A stretch of DNA of 64,000 nucleotides from Bradyrhizobium sp. JYMT SZCCT0180 (GCF_018130165.1 NZ_JAFCLZ010000031.1:20074-84073); one strand, 5' to 3'; numbered from the stretch's first letter, positions 27,708 through 35,393 are shown. The notes: generated from the sequence alone by a model not told the origin. Made by a program: numbers and translations.

Positions 27708-27979
27708 TGAATGGCGTAGTCTGTAATGGTCGAACATCGAGCGCGAGGTCGTCCAGCCGATCATCACGCTAGATCCAGGCCGGGTTTGTATTCAGCCGGG
27801 CTGGCGCTTTCTTTGAACATGGCCCATTGATTGAAGCGCAGGTGACCGCGTCAGTTGGTTTAGGCCAACAGATCAGCACCCGCTTCAGTGAACTTTCTTG
27901 ATATGTATGTGAGCTGACGCACAGTGCTCGGTCGCGATTGGTCAGACAACGCGGTTTCCCGTGGATGGAGGGTTCAGCC

Positions 27980-28078
27980 ATGACCGATTCTGCCAAGCGA
28001 CGCATAACAGTTGATGTGATAATCCTAGCGGTGGGAGCGGCAATCTTGATCGTTTCTGCCTTTGTGGGCGTGCTATAA
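27980..28078 (+). CDS. Micro-protein with one membrane span
   Basis: 32 residues: MTDSAKRRITVDVIILAVGA, then AILIVSAFVGVL. A basic N-terminus and a single C-terminal membrane helix. GGAGGG lies 7 nt upstream of the ATG, a strong sign that it is translated. Confidence 0.55.
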   Translation: MTDSAKRRITVDVIILAVGAAILIVSAFVGVL

Positions 28079-28149
28079 CTGAAGGGGCGGCTTTTCGCGT
28101 TCTCAGGCAGCCGGCCCGCGCCTGTTCGAAGCTTGGCGCGTACACCGCG

Positions 28150-28469
28150 TCAGAGATCCTCTCTCAAGCCTTTGAAGAACGGGTGTCGAACCTTGCCTTC
28201 GGCAGATTTCGCCCGGTACTCAATTTCGGCCAGTAGCTCCGGCTCGACCCAGATTCCCCGATATGCGATGCGCTTGGAATAGGGCTGGGTTTTGCGGATC
28301 AGCGGCGTGAGACGTTGGCGCAACTCTGCCGCGGATGTCTTGTCGAAGCCATGGTCGACCTTACCAGCGTAGAGGAGGTCGTTGCCCTTGCGTCGACGAA
28401 GATAGATACCGTCCCAATCGTTACCGTCGAGCGCAAAGCCGGCAATCGTCAGCGTCTCGCGCTGGGGAC
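28150..28469 (-). pseudogene. ligD: Remnant of ATP-dependent DNA ligase LigD (C-terminal OB domain)
   Basis: An open 106-codon stretch without a start encodes the LigD ligase C-terminus: RETLTIAGFALDGNDWDGIY, LRRRKGNDLLYAGKVDHGFD, TPLIRKTQPYS, GIWVEPELLAEIEYRAKS, VRHPFFKGLRED and the stop. The ligase core, polymerase and nuclease domains are missing. LigD normally joins double-strand breaks with Ku. Another ligD piece lies at 50680-51085. Confidence 0.85.
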
Positions 28470-28572
28470 GGGTTCGTGATGGGCCTTTCGGCTCCGTCTC
28501 TCCTCATTTGCGGATTTCTGACCGAGCACCGAGGTCAGGCCGCTTCGGCGAGCGAGGGGGACGCTTGGAAGG

Positions 28573-29082
28573 ATGTCGGAAAACTCATTAGAGAAAGCGC
28601 CGGCAACCACCCCGGACTCTGGCGCGGTCCCGAGAAGCGCCGCGCCTAATCCCGAAATACTGACCAGACTAGAGCGCGCCGGAGTGCCCGGCGACGTTAT
28701 CCAAATGGTCAAGATGGAAGTGACGAGGCACACGGGGCCGCTTCCATCTGTCGAAACCTATGAAGGATACGAGCGCGTTTGTCCGGGGGCCGCTCGTGAG
28801 ATTTTGGATATGGCTGTGCGCCAACAAGGGCACAACCACGAGATGGAGCGTTACGCCGCTCAAAGTGACTTTTGGCTACCGGTAATTGGGATCATTGCCG
28901 CTGTATTCACCATAGGCTTGATGTTCTCGGCAGGCATTTACCTCGCATTCAACGGCCACGAAAATCTTGCAATAGGAGTCCTGAGCGGGGCCGGTCTTGT
29001 CACGGTTGCTGGCGCTTTCCTGCGCGCGGAAAGTCAGAGGAGCCTGAAACTCCTGAACCTGCGCGGTCCGGCAAAAAACTGA
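28573..29082 (+). CDS. DUF2335-type membrane protein
   Basis: A 169-residue protein. Residues 55-95 (GPLPSVETYEGYERVCPGAA, REILDMAVRQQGHNHEMERY) match the DUF2335 family of small membrane proteins, followed by two membrane spans (about 102-124 and 132-150). A disordered N-terminus and a basic end flank these. The family often sits near mobile or phage-like genes, and here it lies between ligD and small-gene remnants. Unknown function. Confidence 0.78.
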   Translation: MSENSLEKAPATTPDSGAVPRSAAPNPEILTRLERAGVPGDVIQMVKMEVTRHTGPLPSVETYEGYERVCPGAAREILDMAVRQQGHNHEMERYAAQSDFWLPVIGIIAAVFTIGLMFSAGIYLAFNGHENLAIGVLSGAGLVTVAGAFLRAESQRSLKLLNLRGPAKN

Positions 29083-29306
29083 CGAGACGCGAAAGGCGCG
29101 AGCGCACCGCTCAAGCTCGAAAAAACACAATCAACCGCTAGTCGGCAATATGCCGCTGCCAGTATCCGGTGAAGTCCACGGAGTTGTCGCGCTTCCGATT
29201 CAACCCCAAAAGCGGCACGTATAGCAAAGCGTGGATCATCCCGGCCAACAAGCCGGCGACGTCGCGATCATGATGTCGTTTTCCCGAAAGGGGCCTTCAT
29301 CGACGA

Positions 29307-29492
29307 TCATGCCCTCATGCGCGGCAAGACAAGGTTCAGTTTCTTCGCCTTGGCTTGGACGCCCATAAAAGATCTGCGAAGCTCTTTGCCTATGCTGCGG
29401 GCGTCTTTTCCGGCCTGAGCCATTGAACGTAATGCAGCCAGTTCGGTTTCCGTCCAGCGGCGCGTTTTGTATGGCGCCCGCCGGGTTATCAT
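29307..29492 (-). CDS. Small Myb/SANT-like HTH protein
   Basis: 61 residues: MITRRAPYKTRRWTETELAA, LRSMAQAGKDARSIGKELRR, SFMGVQAKAKKLNL. The W-T-...-L..L...G.....IG..L.R....V..KA..L pattern resembles a Myb/SANT-like DNA-binding helix-turn-helix. Its ATG overlaps the stop of the upstream gene (ATGA), so the two are translated together. At 31333-31665 the same two modules are fused in one protein. Confidence 0.65.
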   Translation of the reverse strand: MITRRAPYKTRRWTETELAALRSMAQAGKDARSIGKELRRSFMGVQAKAKKLNLVLPRMRA

Positions 29493-29683
29493 TTGTTCTT
29501 CGCCTTCAGCCCACCGGCCGGATCGGCTCGCGATTTGCCGTCTAGCCAATCCTGCTCTTCTGCCAGCGCTCGCCAGGCAGCTTCCATTCTCTTAAAGCGT
29601 TTCTTTTTTGGTTCAGTTTCAGCCGCTTCCGCCATCACAGCGCAGTTGTCAGCATTTGCGCGATATTGGTCTGCTGTCTTCAT
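29489..29683 (-). CDS. Small helical protein, partner of the SANT-like gene
   Basis: 64 residues: MKTADQYRANADNCAVMAEA, AETEPKKKRFKRMEAAWRAL, AEEQDWLDGKS. A predicted helical hairpin, nearly identical over residues 1-51 to the N-terminal half of the protein at 31333-31665. Four-base overlap with the downstream SANT-like gene. Unknown function. Confidence 0.65.
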   Translation of the reverse strand: MKTADQYRANADNCAVMAEAAETEPKKKRFKRMEAAWRALAEEQDWLDGKSRADPAGGLKAKNK

Positions 29684-29841
29684 CGCGTCACCGGCGTAAA
29701 TTTGTACGGCACGGTGTCAAGCTAACGCAACCCGAGCGCGCGCGAAAGCCCCGAGGGGCTTGGCAAATCGCTTGCTCAGATTATCGGGTTCCGAACCCCA
29801 CTTTGCGAATTTCGGGAAAAAGCGGCAATGGGCCGGCTTGA

Positions 29842-29855
29842 TTGATCTAAGTCAA
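29842..29855 (+). promoter_or_regulatory. FixK/FNR-like box
   Basis: TTGATCTAAGTCAA fits the FNR/FixK consensus TTGAT-N4-ATCAA with one mismatch. A homologous box in a conserved 80-bp context occurs at 49021-49034. If it acts at -41.5, transcription would start around 29890, at the micro-protein gene start. Confidence 0.55.
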
Positions 29856-29890
29856 AGATTACGGATTCTTGTGGGATCAGCATTCCGAGC

Positions 29891-29986
29891 ATGCCCCAGG
29901 ACCGAGATTGGATCGACATCGCTGGATATGCCTCGCTGGCGCTGGCCGGAGTGGCGCTCGTTGTGATTATTGTGTCCTTGTCCTAG
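29891..29986 (+). CDS. Micro-protein with one membrane span
   Basis: 31 residues: MPQDRDWIDIAGYASLALAG, then VALVVIIVSLS. Acidic N-terminus and one membrane helix. It lies 35 bp after a FixK/FNR-like box and is followed by a hairpin terminator, so it is probably an oxygen-regulated small membrane protein; there is no clear ribosome site. Confidence 0.45.
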   Translation: MPQDRDWIDIAGYASLALAGVALVVIIVSLS

Positions 29987-30001
29987 CACATCAGGGTGCC
30001 C

Positions 30002-30023
30002 GAAAGCCGCCCCGAGGGGGCTT
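30002..30023. terminator. Hairpin terminator, probably bidirectional
   Basis: GAAAGCCgccCCGAGGGGGCTT; the same AAAGCC..CCGAGGGGCTT palindrome recurs at about 29748 and 31723. It sits between the plus-strand micro-protein and the end of the minus-strand gene 30038-30289. Confidence 0.6.
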
Positions 30024-30037
30024 GGCAAATCGCTGGA

Positions 30038-30289
30038 TCAGGGTTTGGGCTTCGCCTTCAGTACAACAGGGGCGCGCATTGCTGCCTTTCCCAACTCGGT
30101 CAATCGGATCTCGGTTCGCGGTTTCATTCCGCGAAGTTCTATCCAACCATGGCCCCGTATCCGATCGAGCATACCAGGGCCAGCCGGCACAGGTAGGTGA
30201 GCCACCACCTTCCATTCAGTCAAACTGAGATACTGCATCACCGCGCGTTGGCTCATGTTGGCGGCGAGTATTGGAGTATCCCGGGTCAT
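30038..30289 (-). CDS. Small hypothetical protein, winged-helix-like
   Basis: Up to 83 residues: ..QRAVMQYLSLTEWKVVAHLP, VPAGPGMLDRIRGHGWIELR, GMKPRTEIRLTELGKAAMRA. The arrangement (helix, L...GWIE, beta wing, LTELG.AA) is like a small winged helix of the kind used by phage or plasmid regulators, but no family is certain. Ends KAKPKP, as does the product of 31939-32187. Confidence 0.5.
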   Translation of the reverse strand: MTRDTPILAANMSQRAVMQYLSLTEWKVVAHLPVPAGPGMLDRIRGHGWIELRGMKPRTEIRLTELGKAAMRAPVVLKAKPKP

Positions 30290-30334
30290 TTACTTGTGCT
30301 TTTAAGGCCGAGTCTCAACAAGCCGGCCGATGCG

Positions 30335-30541
30335 TTACCGGGAGATCGGGGTGATAAAATCTCTGTGCAGGCAACTCGGTCTTTCAGCGCCATCGAACAA
30401 CACGGTGACGCCCGTATTGCGATGGGAAACCTCGACAACGATCCCTGTCTTGCCGGCCAGGGTTCGCAATCGAGTGGCTCCGAGTTCGCTCATCTTGAAG
30501 CGAGCGCCGACGGCAAGTCTAAATTCTTGCACCTCACTCAC
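30335..30541 (-). CDS. Small SH3-like hypothetical protein
   Basis: About 68 residues: VSEVQEFRLAVGARFKMSEL, GATRLRTLAGKTGIVVEVSH, RNTGVTVLFDGAERPSCLHR, DFITPI. F..G.R..MSELG....AGKTG.VV....NT...VLFDG......LH.D.I.PI is a recurrent small beta-barrel-like protein in Bradyrhizobium. I prefer the GTG at 30541 (GGGG about 9 nt upstream); an ATG at 30493 is also possible. A truncated relative lies at 48781-48853. Confidence 0.6.
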   Translation of the reverse strand: MSEVQEFRLAVGARFKMSELGATRLRTLAGKTGIVVEVSHRNTGVTVLFDGAERPSCLHRDFITPISR

Positions 30542-30612
30542 AATTTTACCCCATGACAAAAGCATTACAATTAAAATGACTTTTTGAACCTAGAATGACA
30601 TTCGCCCGAAAT

Positions 30613-30640
30613 AAAAAGGCCGCCAAGTGAGGCGGCCTTA
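30613..30640 (-). terminator. Rho-independent terminator
   Basis: Read on the minus strand: AAGGCCGCC tcactt GGCGGCCTT followed by TTT. It ends the operon 31069-30638. Confidence 0.8.
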
Positions 30641-30832
30641 CGAGCGATTGGAGCTAGTGGATAACAGGAACTGGCTCATATCAAGCGCCGTTTCAATCTG
30701 GCGAAGCTTCTGGACTAATCCGTCGCGCTCGCTGCATGGCGCAAGCGTCTCCACATCGGGCCGGACCCGTCGAGCTAAATCGATCAGGCGTTCTTCAAGC
30801 GTCGTGCTGTGGCTGAAACGGCGGCGCTGCAT
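30638..30832 (-). CDS. Small helical conserved protein
   Basis: 64 residues: MQRRRFSHSTTLEERLIDLA, RRVRPDVETLAPCSERDGLV, QKLRQIETALDMSQFLLS. The pattern MQRRRF.H..(S/T)LEERL....R......LPPG.ER..L..K.RQ.ETA..M..(F/W)L is a very common small Bradyrhizobium family. Begins 3 bp after the zinc-ribbon gene stop; same operon. Unknown function. Confidence 0.72.
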   Translation of the reverse strand: MQRRRFSHSTTLEERLIDLARRVRPDVETLAPCSERDGLVQKLRQIETALDMSQFLLSTSSNRS

Positions 30833-30835
30833 AGT

Positions 30836-31069
30836 TCACTCCGGGGCTTTGAGGTTGCTGTATTGCCAGCCCGACTTATCCGACATCGGATCACGAGCTG
30901 CAGTGCGCGTTATCGTGTGATGGCAATTGGCGCACTCAAAGGTCCGGCTGTCGTAGCCCTCAGACGCTGGACTGATCATGGTCAGCATCATTCGTTTGGA
31001 ACATTGGGGGCAGCGGGGCCGCTGAATTGGGATCAGCGACGGTTCTGGACGAGCATGAGGTTGGGGCAT
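30836..31069 (-). CDS. Small zinc-ribbon-like protein
   Basis: About 77 residues: MPQPHARPEPSLIPIQRPRC, PQCSKRMMLTMISPASEGYD, SRTFECANCHHTITR. Two CxxC pairs (CPQC and CANC) separated by ~25 residues form a probable zinc ribbon. The ATG at 31069 was chosen; start codons exist upstream in frame. First gene of a two-gene operon with 30638-30832. Confidence 0.7.
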   Translation of the reverse strand: MPQPHARPEPSLIPIQRPRCPQCSKRMMLTMISPASEGYDSRTFECANCHHTITRTAARDPMSDKSGWQYSNLKAPE

Positions 31070-31332
31070 GTGATGCATCATCCCTTTTGGTCGGGCGGGA
31101 GCGCAACACACTCTCAGTCACCGATGGAAGCCGAAGGCCGAGCGGTGATCGGGATAATCTGGCATGTCCGGTAGCCGACGCAGTGGTCAATATTGCTCAC
31201 ACCTGCAAATTAATGATGGAACTGGACCCCACCGTTTGGTGTGCATCGGCAGTCCCGATTGGCCGGCGATTCGTGCCAACCTGAAGTCGCTGCACTACGA
31301 TCGAACTGATCTCGGCCGGCCCACGGGGCGGC

Positions 31333-31665
31333 TCATCTGTTGCCGAACCTCAGCCCTAACTTATAGGCGTGCCCTAAAACAGCAGCTTGTGTTCGTTTCA
31401 ACTTCTTCGCTATCTGCGCGGAGTTTTGACCGGCATTCATGGCATCTCGAAGTTGCTCCTCTTCCAGAGCAGTCCACGCAAGGTAGATTTCCTGGCGCAG
31501 CCCCTCGGCCGGCGATTTGCCGTCTAGCCAATCCTGCTCTTCTGCCAGCGCCCGCCAGGCAGCTTCCATTCGCTTAAAGCGATTTTTGTTCGGTTCGGTT
31601 TCAGCCGCTTCCGCCATCATAGCGCAGTTGTCAGCATTTGCGCGATATTGGTCGGCTGTCGTCAT
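31333..31665 (-). CDS. Fusion protein: helical module plus SANT-like HTH
   Basis: 110 residues. Residues 1-51 (MTTADQYRANADNCAMMAEA, AETEPNKNRFKRMEAAWRAL, AEEQDWLDGKS) nearly match the product of 29489-29683. Residues 60-110 (YLAWTALEEEQLRDAMNAGQ, NSAQIAKKLKRTQAAVLGHA) are a SANT/Myb-like HTH similar to 29307-29492. Thus the two genes that are separate at 29.3-29.7 kb are one here. Probably a small DNA-binding protein. Confidence 0.72.
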   Translation of the reverse strand: MTTADQYRANADNCAMMAEAAETEPNKNRFKRMEAAWRALAEEQDWLDGKSPAEGLRQEIYLAWTALEEEQLRDAMNAGQNSAQIAKKLKRTQAAVLGHAYKLGLRFGNR

Positions 31666-31720
31666 CCCGTCACCCCGGCCTGAATTGTGCGAAACGGAAG
31701 CTAACGCAACCCGAGGGCGC

Positions 31721-31745
31721 GCGAAAGCCGCCCCGAGGGGCTTTA
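31721..31745 (-). terminator. Hairpin terminator
   Basis: Minus strand AAAGCCCCTCGGGGCGGCTTT, 20 bp beyond the stop of 31765-31932; same palindrome family as at 30002. Confidence 0.6.
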
Positions 31746-31764
31746 AGCATCGGCGCCCCAGGGG

Positions 31765-31932
31765 TCAGGTAGAGCGGCCTATCCGGCGCGGCCCATCCCA
31801 AAGCTCGACCGGCCCGTCTGCAACAATAGCCTTGGCGCGCTCGATCGCCTCGGCTTCATCGGCGCAGTAAAGCTCGATCGAACTGACGACACCACCCTCG
31901 AACGTCAGTATGAAGGCCAAGTATCGTTTCAT
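31765..31932 (-). CDS. Small protein of the RAYLI/VELW family
   Basis: A 55-residue third paralog: MKRYLAFILTFEGGVVSSIE, LYCADEAEAIERAKAIVADG, PVELWDGPRRIGRS. Shares ERAK and VELWDG..(R/K)I with 15026-15205 and 26773-26952. It starts 6 bp after the stop of 31939-32187 and is probably co-transcribed with it. Unknown function. Confidence 0.72.
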   Translation of the reverse strand: MKRYLAFILTFEGGVVSSIELYCADEAEAIERAKAIVADGPVELWDGPRRIGRST

Positions 31933-31938
31933 GCTGAA

Positions 31939-32187
31939 TCAGGGTTTGGGCTTCGCCTTCGGCCCGCTCTCCGGCACGATCGCAAAACCTCGCTCTATGG
32001 CGGCTTTGAAGACGTCCTTCAGGCCAGGCTCCGCCATGACCTCGTCGGCTGCGCTAAAAGGTACAATTTCCTGCCAGCGAGATCGAGGCCTCGCGTCAGG
32101 AAGTGCGGACTCCGATCGCCCGATGTCATCGTGCAGTACCCTGTTCCGGACGCGCTTGTGTTTCAAAGTGCTTAACGACCGATCCAT
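31939..32187 (-). CDS. Small hypothetical protein
   Basis: Up to 82 residues: ..ARPRSRWQEIVPFSAADEVM, AEPGLKDVFKAAIERGFAIV, PESGPKAKPKP. Only the C-terminal half looks structured; the end PKAKPKP is shared (and the DNA is similar) with 30038-30289. Probably co-transcribed with the following paralog of the RAYLI family. No function recognised. Confidence 0.45.
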   Translation of the reverse strand: MDRSLSTLKHKRVRNRVLHDDIGRSESALPDARPRSRWQEIVPFSAADEVMAEPGLKDVFKAAIERGFAIVPESGPKAKPKP

Positions 32188-32715
32188 CAGTCAGATCCAA
32201 TTTCATCAAGTTGCTCACGTTCTATTGAGGTGTTTCCTGAACTACGCCAACGTTGCGGAACCTATGATTTTCCCGCGCCAGCTTTGATCAATGCCGCCCT
32301 CACTGCCAAAGCTGATTTTAATTTCGCTTGAACGTGCATCGCTCTTGGCGTTTTCATTGCGAGGTGAATGGAGAAATGGGTGATTCCGGCCAGTTTCCGG
32401 AATGCAAGGAGTGAAGTTCGTCGTACAAGTGCAGTCGGTTTTGGTGTGCACCATCCATGCAGTGAGAATGCAGTAGTAACGATTTGGCTGCCTATTGGAG
32501 CGGATGTGATCCTAGAAAGATCAACATGCGAATGGGAGGACAAGATAAAAGCACTGGCGCCCAGGACCTTCCGTCGAAAGGGTACCTCACTGAAAGCCGG
32601 GCGTCTTTAGTAGCTATGGATCGATCCACGGACGTGACACGAGGAAATTAGCATCGTATCTGAGGCGGTTCGTAAGAGGTTCACTTCCAACCGTGCAAGA
32701 AATGCCCGATTGTAT
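32188..32715. other. Gene-poor stretch
   Basis: Opposing open frames of 80-93 codons cover 32262-32610, but neither has a recognisable domain, ribosome site or lineage-typical signature. I do not call a gene here. Confidence 0.4.
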
Positions 32716-32763
32716 TGGTGGGCCCGGCAGGACTCGAACCTGCAACCAGACCGTTATGAGCGG
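32716..32763 (-). other. tRNA 3' fragment (CAU anticodon), integration-site remnant
   Basis: On the minus strand: CCGCTCATAACGG, then TCTGGTTGCAGGTTCGAGTC, CTGCCGGGCCCACCA. This is the anticodon loop, variable loop, T arm, acceptor 3' strand and CCA of a tRNA with a CAU anticodon (Ile2/Met type). The 5' half is absent; upstream sequence does not pair. Such 3' copies are left at the far end of elements that integrate in tRNA genes. An integrase C-terminal remnant lies 37 bp away. Confidence 0.75.
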
Positions 32764-32800
32764 TGGAAACTCGTAGTATTCCCGCCAGAAGTTCCCATTT

Positions 32801-32970
32801 TCATTGAATTTTGACGACGTTCGTTTTCTTCCTTTCGGCTCGTTTCTGAGGCGAAGCTGAGGCGGTAGGCTTGGCCGTCATCTTGGCGACGGCATCCTTC
32901 ATGTGGTCCGGGTGGTGGTGCCGTACACGCGCAACAATGTTTCGACGCCGATGTTTCGGGTGATGTGAAT
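32801..32970 (-). pseudogene. Remnant of a phage-type integrase C-terminus
   Basis: Open but startless minus-strand sequence encoding HITRNIGVETLLRVYGHHHP, DHMKDAVAKMTAKPTASASP, QKRAERKKTNVVKIQ and a stop. (S/G)-(V)-E-L-L-R-VYGHHHPDH is the region of the catalytic Tyr in tyrosine recombinases of genomic islands. It is oriented toward the tRNA fragment, as expected for an island end. Confidence 0.7.
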
Positions 32971-33428
32971 GCAGCTCAGCAAGCCGTTATTGGCGAGGCC
33001 GGCAAGAGAAAAATCGCAGGATCAGTGGTTACGGAACGACCGCTTCTGGCGCGCAAAGCGGACATTCGTCCGAGCCCTAATGTCCGAAAAGTGCCAAATG
33101 CAGACATGCCCACTCGTGCCGCACAAAAGGACGGGGCACGCCGTGGGGTGCTTCAATTGTCCTTAGGCTTGCTAACGGGAGGCCGTCAGCGTCGTAAACC
33201 GCTCAACTCTCCCAGGAAGCGCTGCTATCTGTAATGTCGTATGTAGTGAGAATGAATTTTGCTACGATTGATTCATCGATCGCAGGTATTGTTCGCGATC
33301 AAAGATCGTGTGCATGTCGCCGGTCGGGTGGTCTACCTCATGAGCTTGGAGCCCGATACGCAATCGCTCAGTGGATAGCGCTACACGTCGGCCTTGACCG
33401 AGGGCACCCTCAAGAGCGCAGGATAGCC
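32971..33428. repeat. Gap with a dispersed-repeat copy
   Basis: 33030-33125 contains cgaccgcttctggcgcgcaa, agcggacattcgtccg and atgtccgaaaagtgccaaat, a member of the dispersed repeat family. No gene recognised in the rest. Confidence 0.6.
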
Positions 33429-33803
33429 ATGTTGCGACAAACGATGAAATGCGCACTCCTGGCGTTGGCCCTCTTTAGCAGCGCCGCCCTTCTTCTTGCC
33501 ATCACCCGCGGCGTTGACGGCGGCGAAATCCTCGTCCGAATGATCGTTGTGCTTCCGTTGCTCATTGTGGTCGCCACGATCACCACGGCTATTATCTACG
33601 GGGTTGCCGCGGGCGGCGCTGCGCTCGCCAAGCAATCTCCGCTTGTTGCCGCCTCGATTTCAGGGATTTTGGGTTGGATCGCCGCAAGCGGCGGCTATCA
33701 GTCTTTTTGGGGGCTCGGCGGATATAGCGACCTTATCCAGCCCGCCTACGCCATCTCACTCGTTGCCCCCTGGCTTATCCTCGCCCTCAAACAACGCCGT
33801 TAA
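33429..33803 (+). CDS. Small polytopic membrane protein
   Basis: 124 residues with about four hydrophobic spans (CALLALALFSSAALLLAITR; MIVVLPLLIVVATITTAIIY; PLVAASISGILGWIAASGGY; YAISLVAPWLILAL). AGGA lies 9 nt before the ATG at 33429; the frame is open 65 codons upstream, but that part has no membrane or domain features. Unknown function. Confidence 0.6.
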   Translation: MLRQTMKCALLALALFSSAALLLAITRGVDGGEILVRMIVVLPLLIVVATITTAIIYGVAAGGAALAKQSPLVAASISGILGWIAASGGYQSFWGLGGYSDLIQPAYAISLVAPWLILALKQRR

Positions 33804-33839
33804 TACGATCAAGCAGCCTTAAGGCGGCTCGCGGTGATC

Positions 33840-33892
33840 TGGTGGACCGCGCGGGATTCGAGCCCGCAACACCGCTCTAGGCGGTTTCCGGC
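33840..33892 (-). other. tRNA 3'-end-like fragment
   Basis: Minus strand: ..ACCGCCTAGAGCGGTGTT, GCGGGCTCGAATCCCGC, GCGGTCCACCA. The T arm with a GCGGG/CCCGC stem and the acceptor end with CCA are clear; the preceding ACCGC/GCGGT hairpin would fit a type II (Leu/Ser) variable arm. No 5' half is seen. It lies 340 bp from a broken integrase gene, so it is probably an attachment-site remnant. Confidence 0.6.
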
Positions 33893-34234
33893 AAAAACAG
33901 TTCGGAGTGGCCCGACATGTGTTCCCGCCATGCGAGTATCACCTTCAGCAACCTAACCATAGATCACGGCCCTTGCTGCTTCGGAAGCTGGAGAAATTCT
34001 TCTAAAATATAATCCGGCCACCAGCACCAACCCGCCCATAGGACCGGACAGCGACCATTGGCCCATTCAGGAACATCGCCAATCGTTGGATGTCCGCCTC
34101 GGGTCAATCGCTTCAGCGCGCTCGCCGCAGGCCAAGCCCCGGAGTCTGCTTTCGCCCGGAAACAGACCTGATTTCATCACCTAACCAGGCGGCTCATTCT
34201 TCTCGCCTCTGTAACCGAGCCTAGGAGTATCGCC
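33893..34234. repeat. Gap with a diverged dispersed repeat
   Basis: 34086-34175 (ggatgtccgcctcgggtcaa, gtctgctttcgcccggaaac) resembles the dispersed repeat. No gene otherwise. Confidence 0.5.
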
Positions 34235-34868
34235 ATGCAGGATCAAATGAACGCGACCTCCACGCCCAAGCGGGTGCCGTGGAACAAAGGAAAGCTGACC
34301 GGGGCGAAGCCGCCGCTGCGACCAAAACACGTATGGTCAATCCGGACAAACCTCCAGATCGAGGGTCGCGCTCGCGATCTGGCTATGTTCAATCTGGCAA
34401 TCGACAGTAAGCTTCGTGGCTGCGATGTCGTCGCCCTCCGGGTCGAGGATGTCGCCGCAGGCGGGTATACAGCAGATCGCGCAACGGTCCGGCAAAAAGA
34501 AAACCGGGCGGCCAGTCAAATTTGAATTAAGCGAGCAGACCCGCCAAGCGGTCGATGACTATCTAAAAATCACCGGCAAGCGACCCGGCGAGTTCTTATT
34601 CACCGGCCATCGCGGTCCTGACCGCAGTATCACGACCCGCCAATATGCTCGCCTGGTCTCCGTGTGGATCGGCAGCGTTGGACTGGACTCACGGCTGTTC
34701 GGGACGCATTCACTGCGACGCACAAAAGCGACCCTTATCTATCGGCGGACTGGCAATCTCAGAGCCGTCCAGCTTCTACTCGGACATACCAAGATCGAAA
34801 GCACGGTCCGGTATCTCGGCATCGAAGTCGATGACGCCTTGGCAATAGCGGAACAAGTTGATGTCTGA
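34235..34868 (+). pseudogene. Tyrosine-type site-specific integrase, frameshifted
   Basis: Two frames make one ~210-residue integrase of a small-core type common in Bradyrhizobium: PKRVPWNKGKLTGAKPPLRP, AMFNLAIDSKLRGCDVVALR (catalytic Arg), then after a +1 slip in an A5 run near 34493 KKTGRPVKFELSEQTRQAVD, THSLRRTKATLIYRR (H..R), LLLGHTKIESTVRYLGIEVD (H and Tyr). Removing one A restores the frame. It lacks an N-terminal core-binding domain, as usual for this type. Its last 42 codons are duplicated at 2712-2840. Confidence 0.88.
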
Positions 34869-34875
34869 AATACCC

Positions 34876-34899
34876 GGGTAGAGCGGACATGCTCTGCCC
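34876..34899 (+). terminator. Hairpin after integrase end
   Basis: GGGTAGAGC / GCTCTGCCC with one G.U pair, the counterpart of 2848-2871; conserved flank of this integrase type. Confidence 0.5.
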
Positions 34900-34957
34900 G
34901 GCCTCAAACCTCCGGTTTGTGCCACAAGCGGACTCATACACTGCACAAGTTTTTGTC

Positions 34958-35160
34958 TCACTCGATCACCTCGTCGGCGCGCGGCTGGGCAGCGTTGCCG
35001 GGAATGCCAAGTTGTTTTGCCGTCTTGAGATCTATTACCAGTTCGAACTTGGTAGGCTGCCAACCTGCAGTTCAGAGGGCTTTTCGCCCTTCAATATCTG
35101 GCCGACATAGACACATGCTTGCCGCCGTGTGTCCGGCAAATTGGTGCCGTAGGCGACAAG
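34958..35160 (-). pseudogene. Remnant of an ABC substrate-binding protein C-terminus
   Basis: Minus-strand pieces LVAYGTNLPDTRRQACVYVG, QILKGEKPSELQVG, then after a frame change QPTKFELVIDLKTAKQLGIP and RADEVIE with the stop. This is the C-terminal ~65 residues of the family intact at 40570-41532. The missing upstream part is replaced directly by IS110 sequence at about 35161. Confidence 0.8.
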
Positions 35161-35163
35161 GCC

Positions 35164-35393
35164 GGCGGCATCAACCGCACCGTATGACCCAGCGCCTGCA
35201 ACTCACGGGACCGATGGTGCGATGAGGCACACGCCTCGATCCCAACCAGGCACGGCGGCAATTTCTCAAAGAACGCCAGCACGAACCGGCGCTTCAATTG
35301 ACGGCGGATCACTATCTGACCGCCAGCATCAACGCCGTGAACCCGAAAAACTGATTTCGCAATAACCAGTCCGATTGTCGTGATCGTCTGCAT
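35164..35393 (-). pseudogene. IS110-family transposase N-terminal fragment
   Basis: MQTITTIGLVIAKSVFRVHG, VDAGGQIVIRRQLKRRFVLA, FFEKLPPCLVGIEACASSHH, RSRELQALGHTVRLMPP is the N-terminal RuvC-like half of an IS110 transposase. The first catalytic Asp (usually GIDLAK) is lost (GLVIAK). It is cut at the conserved LMPP and joined to the binding-protein remnant, so it is inactive. Confidence 0.82.

Noticed and set aside
32262..32610. Overlapping 93- and 80-codon frames on opposite strands
   Set aside because: Neither shows a domain, ribosome site or lineage-typical pattern.
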